64,000 nt of DNA from Mucilaginibacter xinganensis (GTDB lineage: Bacteria; Bacteroidota; Bacteroidia; Sphingobacteriales; Sphingobacteriaceae). The stretch is taken from contig JAMFSA010000047.1 in the NCBI GenBank assembly GCA_026225055.1, positions 62,001 to 126,000 of the forward strand. The letters are read 5' to 3'. Every line of letters starts with the position of its first letter. The first letter of the stretch is position 1. This document shows, piece after piece, positions 18,647 to 27,451 of the stretch. A model generated the notes under the pieces. That model did not search any database, was not told the DNA's origin, and worked only from the letters and a program-made list of their open reading frames with translations. The translations under genes and the position numbers were made by a program.

Positions 18647-18783
18647 TCATTGGCCACCGGACTCAGTTAAGATGTAAAAAGCCTTAAGGCTTTATTGCAA
18701 TACAAATGATACAATTGTTTTTAAAGAAAAGAAAAACTATTAATGTTGACGTTACTATTTATTAACCAGCGGTTTTCGTGTAC

Positions 18784-18912
18784 ATGGCGGACTATAATTC
18801 CTATAGTGATGAAGAATTGTACTTACTTTTAATTAAAGGTGAGTTAAGTGCTTTTAACGCCATCCACAAATTGTATTATGGAATCTTTATGCGCACGCCT
18901 GCAAGATATTGA
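18784..18912 (+). pseudogene. Truncated ECF (FecI-like) sigma factor remnant
   Basis: A 42-codon ORF, too short for the track. It starts MADYNSYSDEELYLLLIKGE and continues SAFNAIHKLYYG, which matches the N-terminal end of region 2 in FecI-type sigma factors (typical: DEELL..LK.GD..AF..IY..Y). It then runs into TGA. Regions 2-4 are missing and no anti-sigma gene is nearby, so this is a relic. Confidence 0.55.
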
Positions 18913-19106
18913 CAGGATTCCGGTAAGCGCACAGGCGCAATTAATATGACTTACAACCCGTGACTGGGTACGCCGTCATTTGTTAAAAAAAACTAAAATT
19001 GCGTTACCTGGCAGGCACGCGTCTGTCTGCCTCCTATTCATTAATCAGGTTTCTATTGTTGCCCTGCCAACTTGGCCTTTTTTTGAACATTTGTTTTAGA
19101 ACTATA

Positions 19107-19148
19107 GACATTTGTGACGCTTTAAGCTACGCTGTCATTTTATATTTG
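19107..19148 (+). promoter_or_regulatory. Promoter with candidate HTCS box, upstream of the GH31 relic and GH43-CBM6
   Basis: GACATTTGTG starts 34 bases before TATATTTG (19141-19148), an exact TAnnTTTG -7 motif. The same box and spacing occur before the GH31 gene at 40646. A second ACATTTGT lies 21 bases further upstream (19087-19094), giving a direct repeat two helical turns apart, as expected for AraC-type binding. The promoter likely still drives GH43-CBM6 and genes beyond. Confidence 0.5.
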
Positions 19149-19201
19149 ACGACCCGTCATCAATCATCAACATTATTTAAAAAACCTATCTCAATAAATG
19201 C

Positions 19202-19640
19202 ATGTATAAAAAATTCTTTTGCTTTGCCTGCTTTTTTTGGACCCTGTATTTTTTTTCTTATGGCCAGGGATACCCGCATCCCCAAAAGGATGATCGACGA
19301 TGTACATGGATTAAATGTCCATATGATCATTTCGATATGGGTATCATTCGGCCTGCAAACCAAACAATACCACGAATTAAAACAGAAAAATATGCTGCTG
19401 AATTTTATCACTTGGCAGCAATCCGGCAAGATTATCCGTCAGGTGTGCAAGGCAGGTTCAGCGAGATTAAATTCCACTGGGATGATAAAAAGAGAATCCT
19501 GAAAATTGCGGACAGGTCTGGTTCATTCCCCGGAATGCTGAATCAACGCCGGTTCAGGATTGTGGTGGCCACGAAAGGAGACCATGTGAATGAAGATTCA
19601 AATAATTATAAATGGTAAAGCTATAGCTGTTACACTTTAA
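19202..19640 (+). pseudogene. GH31 alpha-xylosidase remnant (deleted and frameshifted)
   Basis: Not one ORF: pieces of GH31 in alternating frames. A signal peptide (MYKKFFCFACFFWTLYFFSYGQ) is in frame 2. The barrel piece PKRMIDDVHGLNVHMIISIW in frame 3 matches PKKMIDELHKSNIHGMISIW of the intact GH31 at 59380. The C-terminal piece IKFHWDDKKRILKIADRSGS / FPGMLNQRRFRIVV is back in frame 2. The last strand IINGKAIAVTL with its stop is in frame 3, ending at 19640. The catalytic Asp region is gone. About 440 bases remain of a gene near 2.4 kb. The two track ORFs here (18999-19502, 19202-19618) are fragments of this relic. Confidence 0.75.
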
Positions 19641-19651
19641 TTTTATAGACA

Positions 19652-20965
19652 TTGAAAACCTTGAAACTATTTTTTGCTGTTCTTTTACTTGCATCGGTTA
19701 CCGTTAGCCGGGCGCAAAATCCTATTATTCAAACAAAATATACCGCGGATCCCGCCCCGCTGGTCTATAAGGATACTGTCTTTTTATATGTCGGACACGA
19801 TGAGGATGACGCCACCAACTTCAAAATGTTCAATTGGTTGCTTTATACATCGACCGATATGGTAAACTGGACAGACCACGGTAAGATAGCCTCGCTGCAC
19901 GATTTTAGCTGGGCGCCACAAAACGGTGCCTGGGCTGCTCAGGTTATTGCCCGGAACGGTAAGTTCTACATGTATTGCCCGATTCACTTAAAGGGCATCG
20001 GTGTTTTGGTGTCCGATTCGCCATACGGGCCTTTTAAAGATCCTTTAGGCAAGCCAATGATTTTTCAGAGTATCAATGACATCGACCCTACTGTTTATAT
20101 CGATGACGACGGGCAGGCCTATCTGTACTGGGGGAACCCGGATTGCTGGTATGTCAAGCTGAACAAAGACATGATTTCTTACTCCGGAGCTATTGTTAAG
20201 ATAGATTCAAAACCGGCTAACTATCAGGAGGGCCCGTGGTTTTATAAAAGGGCCGGCCATTATTACCTGGCTTACGCGTCTACCTGTTGCCCCGAAGGGA
20301 TAGGTTATGCCATGAGCGATCATGCAACGGGGCCATGGATCTACAAAGGAATGATCATGGACGGCAACCCGGTTTCATCCGGGAACCACCCCGGAATAAT
20401 TGACTATAAGGGCAATTCATACGTGTTTGGGTTCAATTACACTTTAAATTACGCGAAAACCAAAACGCATAATGAAAGGCGCTCCGTTTGTTTAGCAAAC
20501 ATTACCTATAATGCGGATGGTACCATCCCGAAACTTCCGTTTTGGTTAACGGAAGGAGTGAGGCAGTTGGGTACGCTGGATCCTTACGTCCGTACAGAAG
20601 CCGAGACCATCTCTTGGGCAAGTGGGGTGAAGACAGACAAAGATGATGAAGCGGGCATGTTTGTCACCGATATAGATAATGGCGATTATATCCGCGTATG
20701 CGGGGCGGATTTTAAAAGCGGGGCCGGGAAATTTACTGCAAACGTGTCCGGTTTGTCGGGCGGAGCGATTGAATTACATGTCGACAGCCTTAAAGGGCCT
20801 GTATTAGGGCAATTAGACGTGCAAGGCAATAAGACGGCTGGTCACTGGGAAACGCTGACTTGCCGTATAAAAAAGGTCAAGGGAGTGCATGACATCTATT
20901 TCGTTTTTAAAGGTAATGAGGGCCAGTTGTTCAATTTTAACTGGTGGAAGTTTAAAAAAGACTGA
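19652..20965 (+). CDS. GH43 alpha-L-arabinofuranosidase with CBM6
   Basis: Probably removes arabinose from arabinoxylan or its oligosaccharides. 437 residues; the only sensible start is TTG at 19652 followed by a good signal peptide (KTLKLFFAVLLLASVTVSRAQ). The five-blade propeller has all three GH43 acids: Asp in KYTADPAP (about 33), Asp in DIDPTVYID (about 145), Glu in YQEGPW (about 192). The C-terminal CBM6 runs from RTEAETISWASGV to NFNWWKF. The layout resembles GH43_29-type arabinoxylan arabinofuranohydrolases. It starts 11 bases after the end of the GH31 relic, so it is probably transcribed through that relic. Confidence 0.88.
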   Translation: MKTLKLFFAVLLLASVTVSRAQNPIIQTKYTADPAPLVYKDTVFLYVGHDEDDATNFKMFNWLLYTSTDMVNWTDHGKIASLHDFSWAPQNGAWAAQVIARNGKFYMYCPIHLKGIGVLVSDSPYGPFKDPLGKPMIFQSINDIDPTVYIDDDGQAYLYWGNPDCWYVKLNKDMISYSGAIVKIDSKPANYQEGPWFYKRAGHYYLAYASTCCPEGIGYAMSDHATGPWIYKGMIMDGNPVSSGNHPGIIDYKGNSYVFGFNYTLNYAKTKTHNERRSVCLANITYNADGTIPKLPFWLTEGVRQLGTLDPYVRTEAETISWASGVKTDKDDEAGMFVTDIDNGDYIRVCGADFKSGAGKFTANVSGLSGGAIELHVDSLKGPVLGQLDVQGNKTAGHWETLTCRIKKVKGVHDIYFVFKGNEGQLFNFNWWKFKKD

Positions 20966-21105
20966 CAGAAAATAGAATGAGGACAGTCCGGTTAAAACTA
21001 AAGAAGCGATCAATGAGCATTACAAGGGCGAAGCTTATGCGTATGGCCAGCTTGCTGCGTTTAATACTGGTATTTAAAACCGACCAAATATATTTGCTTT
21101 TTATA

Positions 21106-21429
21106 TTACCGTGGAGACATACCTGTGAATTTTTTAAAGGTTTTAGAAAAATAAGACAGGTTTTCAAAGCCGGTTTGCAGGCTGATATCCGAATACGTCA
21201 TCCGACTCGTAGCCATCAGATACTGGGTCCGTTCAATACGCTGCTCATTGATATAAGTGACCGCCCGCTCCCCGGTGTATTCTTTGAACTGCCGGGAGAA
21301 ATAATCTATATTTTGACTGACCCTTGATGCCAGATGTGCAACCGAAAGATCCTGATGGAGATTAACCAGGATAAAGCAGAGTGTTTCAGATATTCCGTAA
21401 GTATGCGTTTTGGAACAGGGGTTATTAAA
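21106..21429 (-). pseudogene. AraC-family DNA-binding domain remnant
   Basis: On the minus strand this stretch is open for about 107 codons without a start. It reads LVNLHQDLSVAHLASRVSQN, IDYFSRQFKEYTGERAVTYI, NEQRIERTQYLM, then TGFENLSYFSKTFKKFTGMS and a stop. These are the two HTH motifs of an AraC/XylS domain with a normal C-terminal end. The N-terminal part of the protein is missing (a stop lies at 21430-21432). The 116-aa plus-strand ORF in the track is its shadow. Confidence 0.75.
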
Positions 21430-21459
21430 TTATTTATTAACTCTAATTACCGAATATAA

Positions 21460-22485
21460 ATGGAAATATTAATATGTACTGAGCCGGGATTACTTGATTA
21501 TAGAGAACGGCAGAAACCGGTTTTGATCAGGGATCATGCGATTATCAAGATTAAGAGGATTGGCATTTGTGGAACTGATCTGCACGCTTTTGAAGGTACA
21601 CAGCCTTTTTTTAATTACCCCCGTGTGCTGGGTCACGAACTTTCCGGAGAGTTGGTTGCATTTGATAATGCACCCGGTTTTGAATTGAATGAAATCGTGA
21701 CGTTTACGCCGTATTTTAATTGCGGGCATTGTATAGCGTGCCGGTCAGGCAGCACTAACTGCTGTGTTAACATAGAAGTTTGCGGTGTACATATCGACGG
21801 CGGAATGGCTGAATACCTGCTGGTTCCTTCGCATACTCTGGTACATGGGGAGGGGCTAAGCTTTGATGAGCTGGCGCTTGTTGAGCCATTGGCTATCGGT
21901 GCTCATGGCGTCAGGCGCGCAGCTATAATAAGCGGTGAATTCGTGTTGGTAATGGGCGCCGGTCCCATTGGTCTGGGTACTATGGAGTTTGCCCGGATAC
22001 GCGGCGCGAAAGTAATTGCTTTAGATGTTAATGAAGAACGACTTAACTTTTGCCGGGAAATAATTAAAGTAGATTATACCATAAATGCCTGCTCGCCCGA
22101 TGTGATGCAGGTGTTGAAGGAGATAACCGGCGGGGATATGCCAACTGTTGTTATCGATGCCACAGGCAACCTCAATGCCATCAATAATGCCTTTCGCTAC
22201 ATGGCTCATGGGGGCAGATATGTACTGGTCGGGTTGCAGAAGGGAGATATCTGCTTCAGTCATCCTGAATTTCATAAACGCGAGGCAACCCTGATGAGCA
22301 GCAGGAATGCTACCGAACTGGACTTTGATTACGTGATCAATTCTATTAAGAAAGGTTTGATAATGCCCCTGAAGTATATCACCCACAGGGTTAAGTTTAG
22401 CGAGGTTAAAAGAGATTTTGCAAGCTGGTTAAAACCTGAAAATGGTGTGATAAAGGCGATGATTTCAATGGATGATCTCTATTAG
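21460..22485 (+). CDS. Zinc-dependent medium-chain dehydrogenase, L-galactonate dehydrogenase (LgoD/YjjN)-like
   Basis: Cytoplasmic NAD(P)-linked oxidation of a sugar acid or polyol; exact substrate unknown. 341 residues, no signal peptide. Catalytic-zinc Cys in GICGTDLHAFEG with GHE further on, structural-zinc cysteines in CGHCIACRSGSTNCC, Rossmann motif GAGPIGLG. Several stretches (QPFF.YPRVLGHE, GVH.DGG, EFHK.E.T.M.SRNAT) follow E. coli LgoD as I recall it. It is the only clearly intracellular catabolic enzyme in the window and lies between two gene relics. A role in uronate or pentose catabolism is inference. Confidence 0.82.
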   Translation: MEILICTEPGLLDYRERQKPVLIRDHAIIKIKRIGICGTDLHAFEGTQPFFNYPRVLGHELSGELVAFDNAPGFELNEIVTFTPYFNCGHCIACRSGSTNCCVNIEVCGVHIDGGMAEYLLVPSHTLVHGEGLSFDELALVEPLAIGAHGVRRAAIISGEFVLVMGAGPIGLGTMEFARIRGAKVIALDVNEERLNFCREIIKVDYTINACSPDVMQVLKEITGGDMPTVVIDATGNLNAINNAFRYMAHGGRYVLVGLQKGDICFSHPEFHKREATLMSSRNATELDFDYVINSIKKGLIMPLKYITHRVKFSEVKRDFASWLKPENGVIKAMISMDDLY

Positions 22486-23477
22486 GAGCTGCAAATGCTT
22501 AAAAACCTGATAGTCAACCGTGCAGAATAGAAATAGAATAGTTGTTCTTAACGATTTGCACGGGCTATTGTTTATCTGTCGCCCGTTACTCATTTTGCCG
22601 ATTAGTACCGGTTTTATCTGGATAACCCGATGTTCGATTTTTTTCAACAGGTGCCGACCACCTGAGACGAAACAAGAGTGCTGTCATGTACCAGCATAGG
22701 CGATGTGGTGGCCTTTGCACGCCGTAAGGGCGATACCTGGTGGATAGGCGTGATGAACGGGGGCGATGCGCGGGAAATCAAGATCCCGCTGAATTTCCTT
22801 AGAAAGCAAACGCAAGCCTCCCTGGTTTATGATGGCGCAACTAATACCAGTATCAACAGGCGTGAGCAAATGCTAACGAAGCGGGATGTATTAACGATAA
22901 AGTTGCGTACCAGCGGAGGCTTTTTTGCCAGAATGCAACAGTAGCCGGGTATTCCGGATAGTTGAAGCAGTAGTTCCAATAGCTCCGCTGCGGCAAACGG
23001 CTGGTTAATTACCAGCATAATTGGTTAAGATATTGTTCTGTTTTTTGTAAAAGAAGTCCAGATCAAAAGGACAACCAAAATGATAAATCAATAATTGAGT
23101 AAAGACAATTGGGAACAACGTGGGACTTTGAAGTATGGCACCAGCCGACGCCAGCGTTGTACGATCAGGGCCTTTAAGGTTCGGATAGGATCAACAGATG
23201 TTAAATAACCGATGCGGTAAACATATGTTGTATATATACCACAATATGTGCGGGTCTTTTTTGCCTTGATATCAGAGTTTTGCGCTTACAGAAGGGGGCT
23301 GTCCCAGTGATGTTTAATCAAAATTTGCAGACAGTCACCGATGAGAATATTTGCAGTATTGTTTGCGGTTATTAAAACTTAAAATAGCTACCGGCTAATA
23401 AATTGCGTTTCATCATCAGTATTGATGATATTATCAATACGGCATATAAATCACTGAAGAAAAAAACAACTTACTAA
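22486..23477. other. Intergenic region with GH97 relic and GH51 upstream region
   Basis: Apart from the GH97 relic (22552-22944, listed separately), about 530 bases precede GH51. They contain a GGGGGCTGTCCCAG sequence at 23294 that resembles an IS end but has no convincing partner, and an imperfect inverted repeat ACATATGTTG...CACAATATGT at 23221-23250. No clear gene is seen. Confidence 0.4.
22552..22944 (+). pseudogene. GH97 glycosidase C-terminal remnant with two in-frame stops
   Basis: One frame runs ARAIVYLSPVTHFAD*YRFYLDNP...FFQQVPTT*DETRVL...VVAFARRKGDTWWIGVMNGGDAREIKIPLNF to a TAG at 22942. This follows the C-terminal end of GH97 alpha-glucosidases/galactosidases, where VPT.WDET and ARRKG.TWYVG..NGG are typical. 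TAG is at 22603-22605 and TGA at 22663-22665 (Trp position). The N-terminal domain and catalytic barrel are missing. The 88-aa track ORF starting with GTG is only its last part. Confidence 0.72.
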
Positions 23478-25478
23478 ATGGTAAAATCTTTAAAAAATAT
23501 AATATCGGTTGTCTTGATATCAGGTGCACTTTTTGGAACTAGTGCTTCCGCCCAACAGTTGACAAAGCTTACGCTCCGGTTGGATCAGCAGGGAGTTCCT
23601 GCGAGCCCGATGTTATACGGGTTGATGACCGAGGAGATTAATTATGCGTACGATGGCGGAATATACGCGGAGCTGATCAGGAACCGAAGCTTTAAAGATA
23701 ATTACAAAAATCCGGACCACTGGACCTTGATAAAAAGCGATGCCGATTCGTCCGAAATTGCGCTGGATAATAAACACCCGGTAAATGAGGCTTTAACCAT
23801 TAGCTTGCGACTGCACCAGAAAGCCGATGGCAAGCATACCGCATTGGCAAATGACGGTTTTTGGGGAATACCGGTGCTCCCCTCAACTCTTTATAAAGGC
23901 AGTTTTTATGCGATGACCGACAACAGCAGCGCAGGCCCTGTTACGGTAAGTATCGAATCGACCGATGGCAAAACTATTTTTGCGACGGCTGATGTCAGCG
24001 GCCTCGCCGGCAGCTGGAAGAAATTTACTTTTAAATTTTTCACTACAGCTTCCGCCGTGCCTACTGCGGCAACGCGTTTCGTCATCAGGCCCCCCGGCAA
24101 AGGAAATTATTGGTTTACACTTGTATCCCTTTTCCCGCCTACTTATGTGAACACCGCCAACGGAAACAGGCGCGATATTATGCAGTTGCTGGCGGCCATG
24201 CACCCTGAATTTCTGCGACTGCCCGGTGGGAATTACCTGGAAGGCGGAATGTTTTCGACCAGATATAACTGGAAAAAAACACTGGGCCCGATTGATCACA
24301 GGCCGGGTCATCAGGGGACCTGGGGATACCGGTCATCTGACGGGATGGGGCTGCTTGAATATCTGGAATGGTGCGAAGACCTCAAAATGGAGCCGTTACT
24401 GGCCGTTTTTGCAGGTTATACCTTAAATCATGACTACGTGGAGGCGGGACCCTTACTACAGCCTTACGTGGAAGAAGCGCTGGAAGAAATTGAGTATGTT
24501 ACCGGCGATACCAGTACAACCTATGGACGGGAACGCGCCCGCGACGGGCATCCGGCCCCATTCCCACTCCATTATGTGGAGGTTGGCAATGAGGATGGCT
24601 TCGACATGTCGGGGAGCTATAACGGCAGGTTTGCCCAGTTCTTCGATGCAATCCGCGCCAAGTACCCTGATCTGAAAATCATTTCCACGATGGGAGGGAA
24701 AGATTTTTTGGGGCAGCGCTTCCCCCTTACCAAACGTATTCCGGATGTCATTGACGAACATTATTACAGGAGCGCGTACGACATGGAAAGCGATGCCGGT
24801 CACTACGATAACTATGACAGAAGCGGCCCCAGGATATTTGTCGGCGAGTGGGCTACCCGGGAAGGAAAACCAACGCCTAACTTTAATTCAGCACTTGGTG
24901 ATGCAGCCTGGATGACGGGAATGGAACGAAATTCGGATCTTGTGGTGATGTCCTGCTCTGCCCCTTTATTTGTAAACGTCAACCCCGGTGGTATGCAATG
25001 GGAATCGGACCTAATTGGCTATAATACCTTAACGAGCTACGGTTCGCCTTCGTACTATGCACAGCAGATGTTCAGCAATTACCGCGGCAATGAGGTAGTT
25101 AGCATCGTTGGGGAGGGAATACCGATCAAGCTGCAGGTATTAAGCCATAAGGATTCGCTCAATAAGGTAGTTCCCAAAACTTACCCCTCCTTATTCTACG
25201 TAGCGACCCGCGATACAAAAAACGGCAGATTGTATATCAAGGTTGTTAATGCAGGGTCTTCGGCGCGGGAAGTAGCCATAGATCTGAACAGGGTAACGTT
25301 TGTAAACAGCAAGGGGAAAATAGTTATGATGCAGGCCGATAAACCGGAAGATACCAATACAATAACGGAGCCGAAAAAAATCTTCCCTGTAGTTTCGACC
25401 TACACAGGGTTTAAAAGATCCTTTTCCTACAACTTTCCTAAATATTCAATCAGTATACTGCAAATCGATACAAAATAA
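23478..25478 (+). CDS. GH51 alpha-L-arabinofuranosidase (long form with N-terminal CBM-like domain)
   Basis: Releases alpha-L-arabinofuranose from arabinoxylan or arabinan pieces. 666 residues with signal peptide (ISGALFGTSASAQ). The N-terminal part (GLMTEEINYAYDGGIYAELIRNRSF) leads into a carbohydrate-binding-like sandwich (about 90-220). The barrel then has FLRLPGGNYLEG, acid/base Glu in VEVGNEDGFD (about residue 370) and nucleophile Glu in IFVGEWATREG (about 457). The C-terminal beta-domain is complete. First intact gene of a plus-strand run of degradative enzymes. Confidence 0.93.
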   Translation: MVKSLKNIISVVLISGALFGTSASAQQLTKLTLRLDQQGVPASPMLYGLMTEEINYAYDGGIYAELIRNRSFKDNYKNPDHWTLIKSDADSSEIALDNKHPVNEALTISLRLHQKADGKHTALANDGFWGIPVLPSTLYKGSFYAMTDNSSAGPVTVSIESTDGKTIFATADVSGLAGSWKKFTFKFFTTASAVPTAATRFVIRPPGKGNYWFTLVSLFPPTYVNTANGNRRDIMQLLAAMHPEFLRLPGGNYLEGGMFSTRYNWKKTLGPIDHRPGHQGTWGYRSSDGMGLLEYLEWCEDLKMEPLLAVFAGYTLNHDYVEAGPLLQPYVEEALEEIEYVTGDTSTTYGRERARDGHPAPFPLHYVEVGNEDGFDMSGSYNGRFAQFFDAIRAKYPDLKIISTMGGKDFLGQRFPLTKRIPDVIDEHYYRSAYDMESDAGHYDNYDRSGPRIFVGEWATREGKPTPNFNSALGDAAWMTGMERNSDLVVMSCSAPLFVNVNPGGMQWESDLIGYNTLTSYGSPSYYAQQMFSNYRGNEVVSIVGEGIPIKLQVLSHKDSLNKVVPKTYPSLFYVATRDTKNGRLYIKVVNAGSSAREVAIDLNRVTFVNSKGKIVMMQADKPEDTNTITEPKKIFPVVSTYTGFKRSFSYNFPKYSISILQIDTK

Positions 25479-25599
25479 TGGCGTAAGCGGTGGTATAGCA
25501 CTTTGTAAACAATTGATTTCGCACCCGCATCAGTGATGCTTGCCGGTATTTGGAAACCAATGCTACCGGCCGGTACATTTTTAAACTAAATATAGCTAA

Positions 25600-27180
25600 A
25601 TGGTCATGAGGAAAATTTTCGGCACCTCTCTTTTTATCATTCTTTCGTTGTTCATGGCACCAACCGCTTGCCTTGCACAGACTGCCCATAACCCTATTAT
25701 CTATGCGGATGTGCCCGACATGTCAATCATACGCGTGGGTAATACTTATTATATGAGCAGTACCACTATGCATATGAGCCCTGGCGTGCCCATTATGAAG
25801 TCCCGGGACCTCGTCAACTGGCAAATTGTCAACTATGCCTACAGTATTTTAGATGACACCGATGATTTAAACTTAGATAATGGTCAAAACAGTTACGGGA
25901 AAGGTTCCTGGGCTAGCAGCCTGCGTTACCACAAGGGTACTTATTATGTATCGACTTTTGCCGGCAATACGGGTAAAACTTACATCTACACTACTAAAAA
26001 TATTGAAAAAGGGCCATGGAAGGCTGTTTCCTTTAAACCAAGCCTGCATGATCATTCCCTGTTTTTTGACGATGACGATAAAATTTATATGGTTTACGGC
26101 AGCGGGCGGATAATGCTGGCCGAATTAAACGATGATCTGTCGGGAATAAAACCTGGCACAACGCCACAGATACTGATAGCGAACGCCAGTTTGGCCGCCG
26201 GTCCGAACCCGGGACTGCTAGCGGAAGGTTCGCAGTTGTTCAAGGTCAACGGAAAGTATTATCTTTTTAATATCACCTGGCCGAGAGGCGGTATGCGAAG
26301 TGTCCTTATTCACCGGGCCGATCACATTACAGGACCGTACGAAGGCCGGCTGGCATTGCAAGACAAGGGCATTGCCCAGGGTGGCCTGGTAAATACGCCT
26401 GAAGGTTCATGGTATGCTTACCTTTTCCGCGACTTCGGTTCGGTGGGGCGCGTCCCTTATCTGGTTCCGGTAAAATGGGAGGAAGGCTGGCCTGTATTGG
26501 GCATTGATCATAAGGTGCCGGACTCGCTCTCGCTGCCGGCGAATAAACCGCTGATGCCCGGCATTGTCGCGTCGGATGAATTTGAACGCCGGCGCAGCGA
26601 TCCTGACCTGCCCCTGGTTTGGCAATGGAACCATAACCCTGTCAACCAACTATGGTCTGTGAGGCAGCGAAAAGGATACCTCAGGCTGACTACGGGACGG
26701 ATTGATACGACACTGGTTGCCGCTAGAAATACACTCACACAAAGGACCTTTGGCCCAGAATGCAGCGCAATTACGGCTATTGATGTGTCCGGGCTTAAAG
26801 ATGGAGACCGTACGGGGCTGGCTTTGCTTCAACGCAAATTCGGGTGGGTAGGTGTAAAAATGGAAAATGGAAATAAGTTCGTTGTGATGATCAATGCGCA
26901 GGGAGCACTGCCAGCCGAGGCAGCAAGTATTCCATTGGTGGGTAACCGACTTTATTTAAAGGCAGATTGTGATTTTAGCGATAGCAGGGATAAAGCATAC
27001 TTTTATTACAGCCTTGACGGGAAGCACTGGACACCAGTCGGCTCCGCGTTACAAATGGCTTATACCATTCCCCACTTCATGGGCTACCGGTTCGGCCTTT
27101 TTAACTATGCCACGAAAACTACGGGGGGATATGCTGATTTCGATTTTTTCAGGGTGAGCGATAAAACCGGAGCCAGGTGA
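25600..27180 (+). CDS. GH43 beta-xylosidase-type enzyme with C-terminal beta-sandwich
   Basis: Exo-acting enzyme on xylo-oligosaccharides (or arabinose side chains). 526 residues; signal peptide ends at PTACLAQ; ATG at 25606 is an alternative start. GH43 acids: Asp in IIYADVPDMS, Asp in LHDHSLFFDDDD, Glu in LLAEGSQLF. From about residue 330 a GH43-associated sandwich (SDEFERRRSDPDLPLVWQWN ... ADFDFFRV) follows, which in GH43_12-like xylosidases closes the active site. Located 121 bases after GH51, same strand. Confidence 0.9.
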   Translation: MVMRKIFGTSLFIILSLFMAPTACLAQTAHNPIIYADVPDMSIIRVGNTYYMSSTTMHMSPGVPIMKSRDLVNWQIVNYAYSILDDTDDLNLDNGQNSYGKGSWASSLRYHKGTYYVSTFAGNTGKTYIYTTKNIEKGPWKAVSFKPSLHDHSLFFDDDDKIYMVYGSGRIMLAELNDDLSGIKPGTTPQILIANASLAAGPNPGLLAEGSQLFKVNGKYYLFNITWPRGGMRSVLIHRADHITGPYEGRLALQDKGIAQGGLVNTPEGSWYAYLFRDFGSVGRVPYLVPVKWEEGWPVLGIDHKVPDSLSLPANKPLMPGIVASDEFERRRSDPDLPLVWQWNHNPVNQLWSVRQRKGYLRLTTGRIDTTLVAARNTLTQRTFGPECSAITAIDVSGLKDGDRTGLALLQRKFGWVGVKMENGNKFVVMINAQGALPAEAASIPLVGNRLYLKADCDFSDSRDKAYFYYSLDGKHWTPVGSALQMAYTIPHFMGYRFGLFNYATKTTGGYADFDFFRVSDKTGAR

Positions 27181-27238
27181 TTTAACAGCTGGTCAATCAG
27201 TCGGGTAAGATATTTAAACAACCCGCGCCTTGCTTAAC

Positions 27239-27260
27239 AATTATTGAGCGCTCAATAATT
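27239..27260. promoter_or_regulatory. Perfect 22-bp palindrome AATTATTGAGCGCTCAATAATT
   Basis: Fully self-complementary, no loop spacer, followed by TTTATAAAG. It lies between GH43 and the esterase gene (59 bases after one, 192 before the other). Either an operator or the core of a terminator for the upstream gene. Confidence 0.5.
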
Positions 27261-27451
27261 TTATAAAGAGATAAAATGGGTAAGGATACTCCATTTTTAA
27301 ACACAAGTGTTACAAATGGAGCAATAAGTGGTAGCGTAAAAATGGCAAAGCGCCTACCTTGCGCAACTATCCATTATATAAACCGAATCATAATGGCAGC
27401 GCATGTTGCTTTCACGATATTAAATGGTAGTAAACTATTATTAATGTTCCA

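Noticed and set aside
23294-23340. GGGGGCTGTCCCAG...CAGACAGTCACC as an IS end pair
   Set aside because: The arms share only a short core (CTGTC) and no transposase fragment is nearby.
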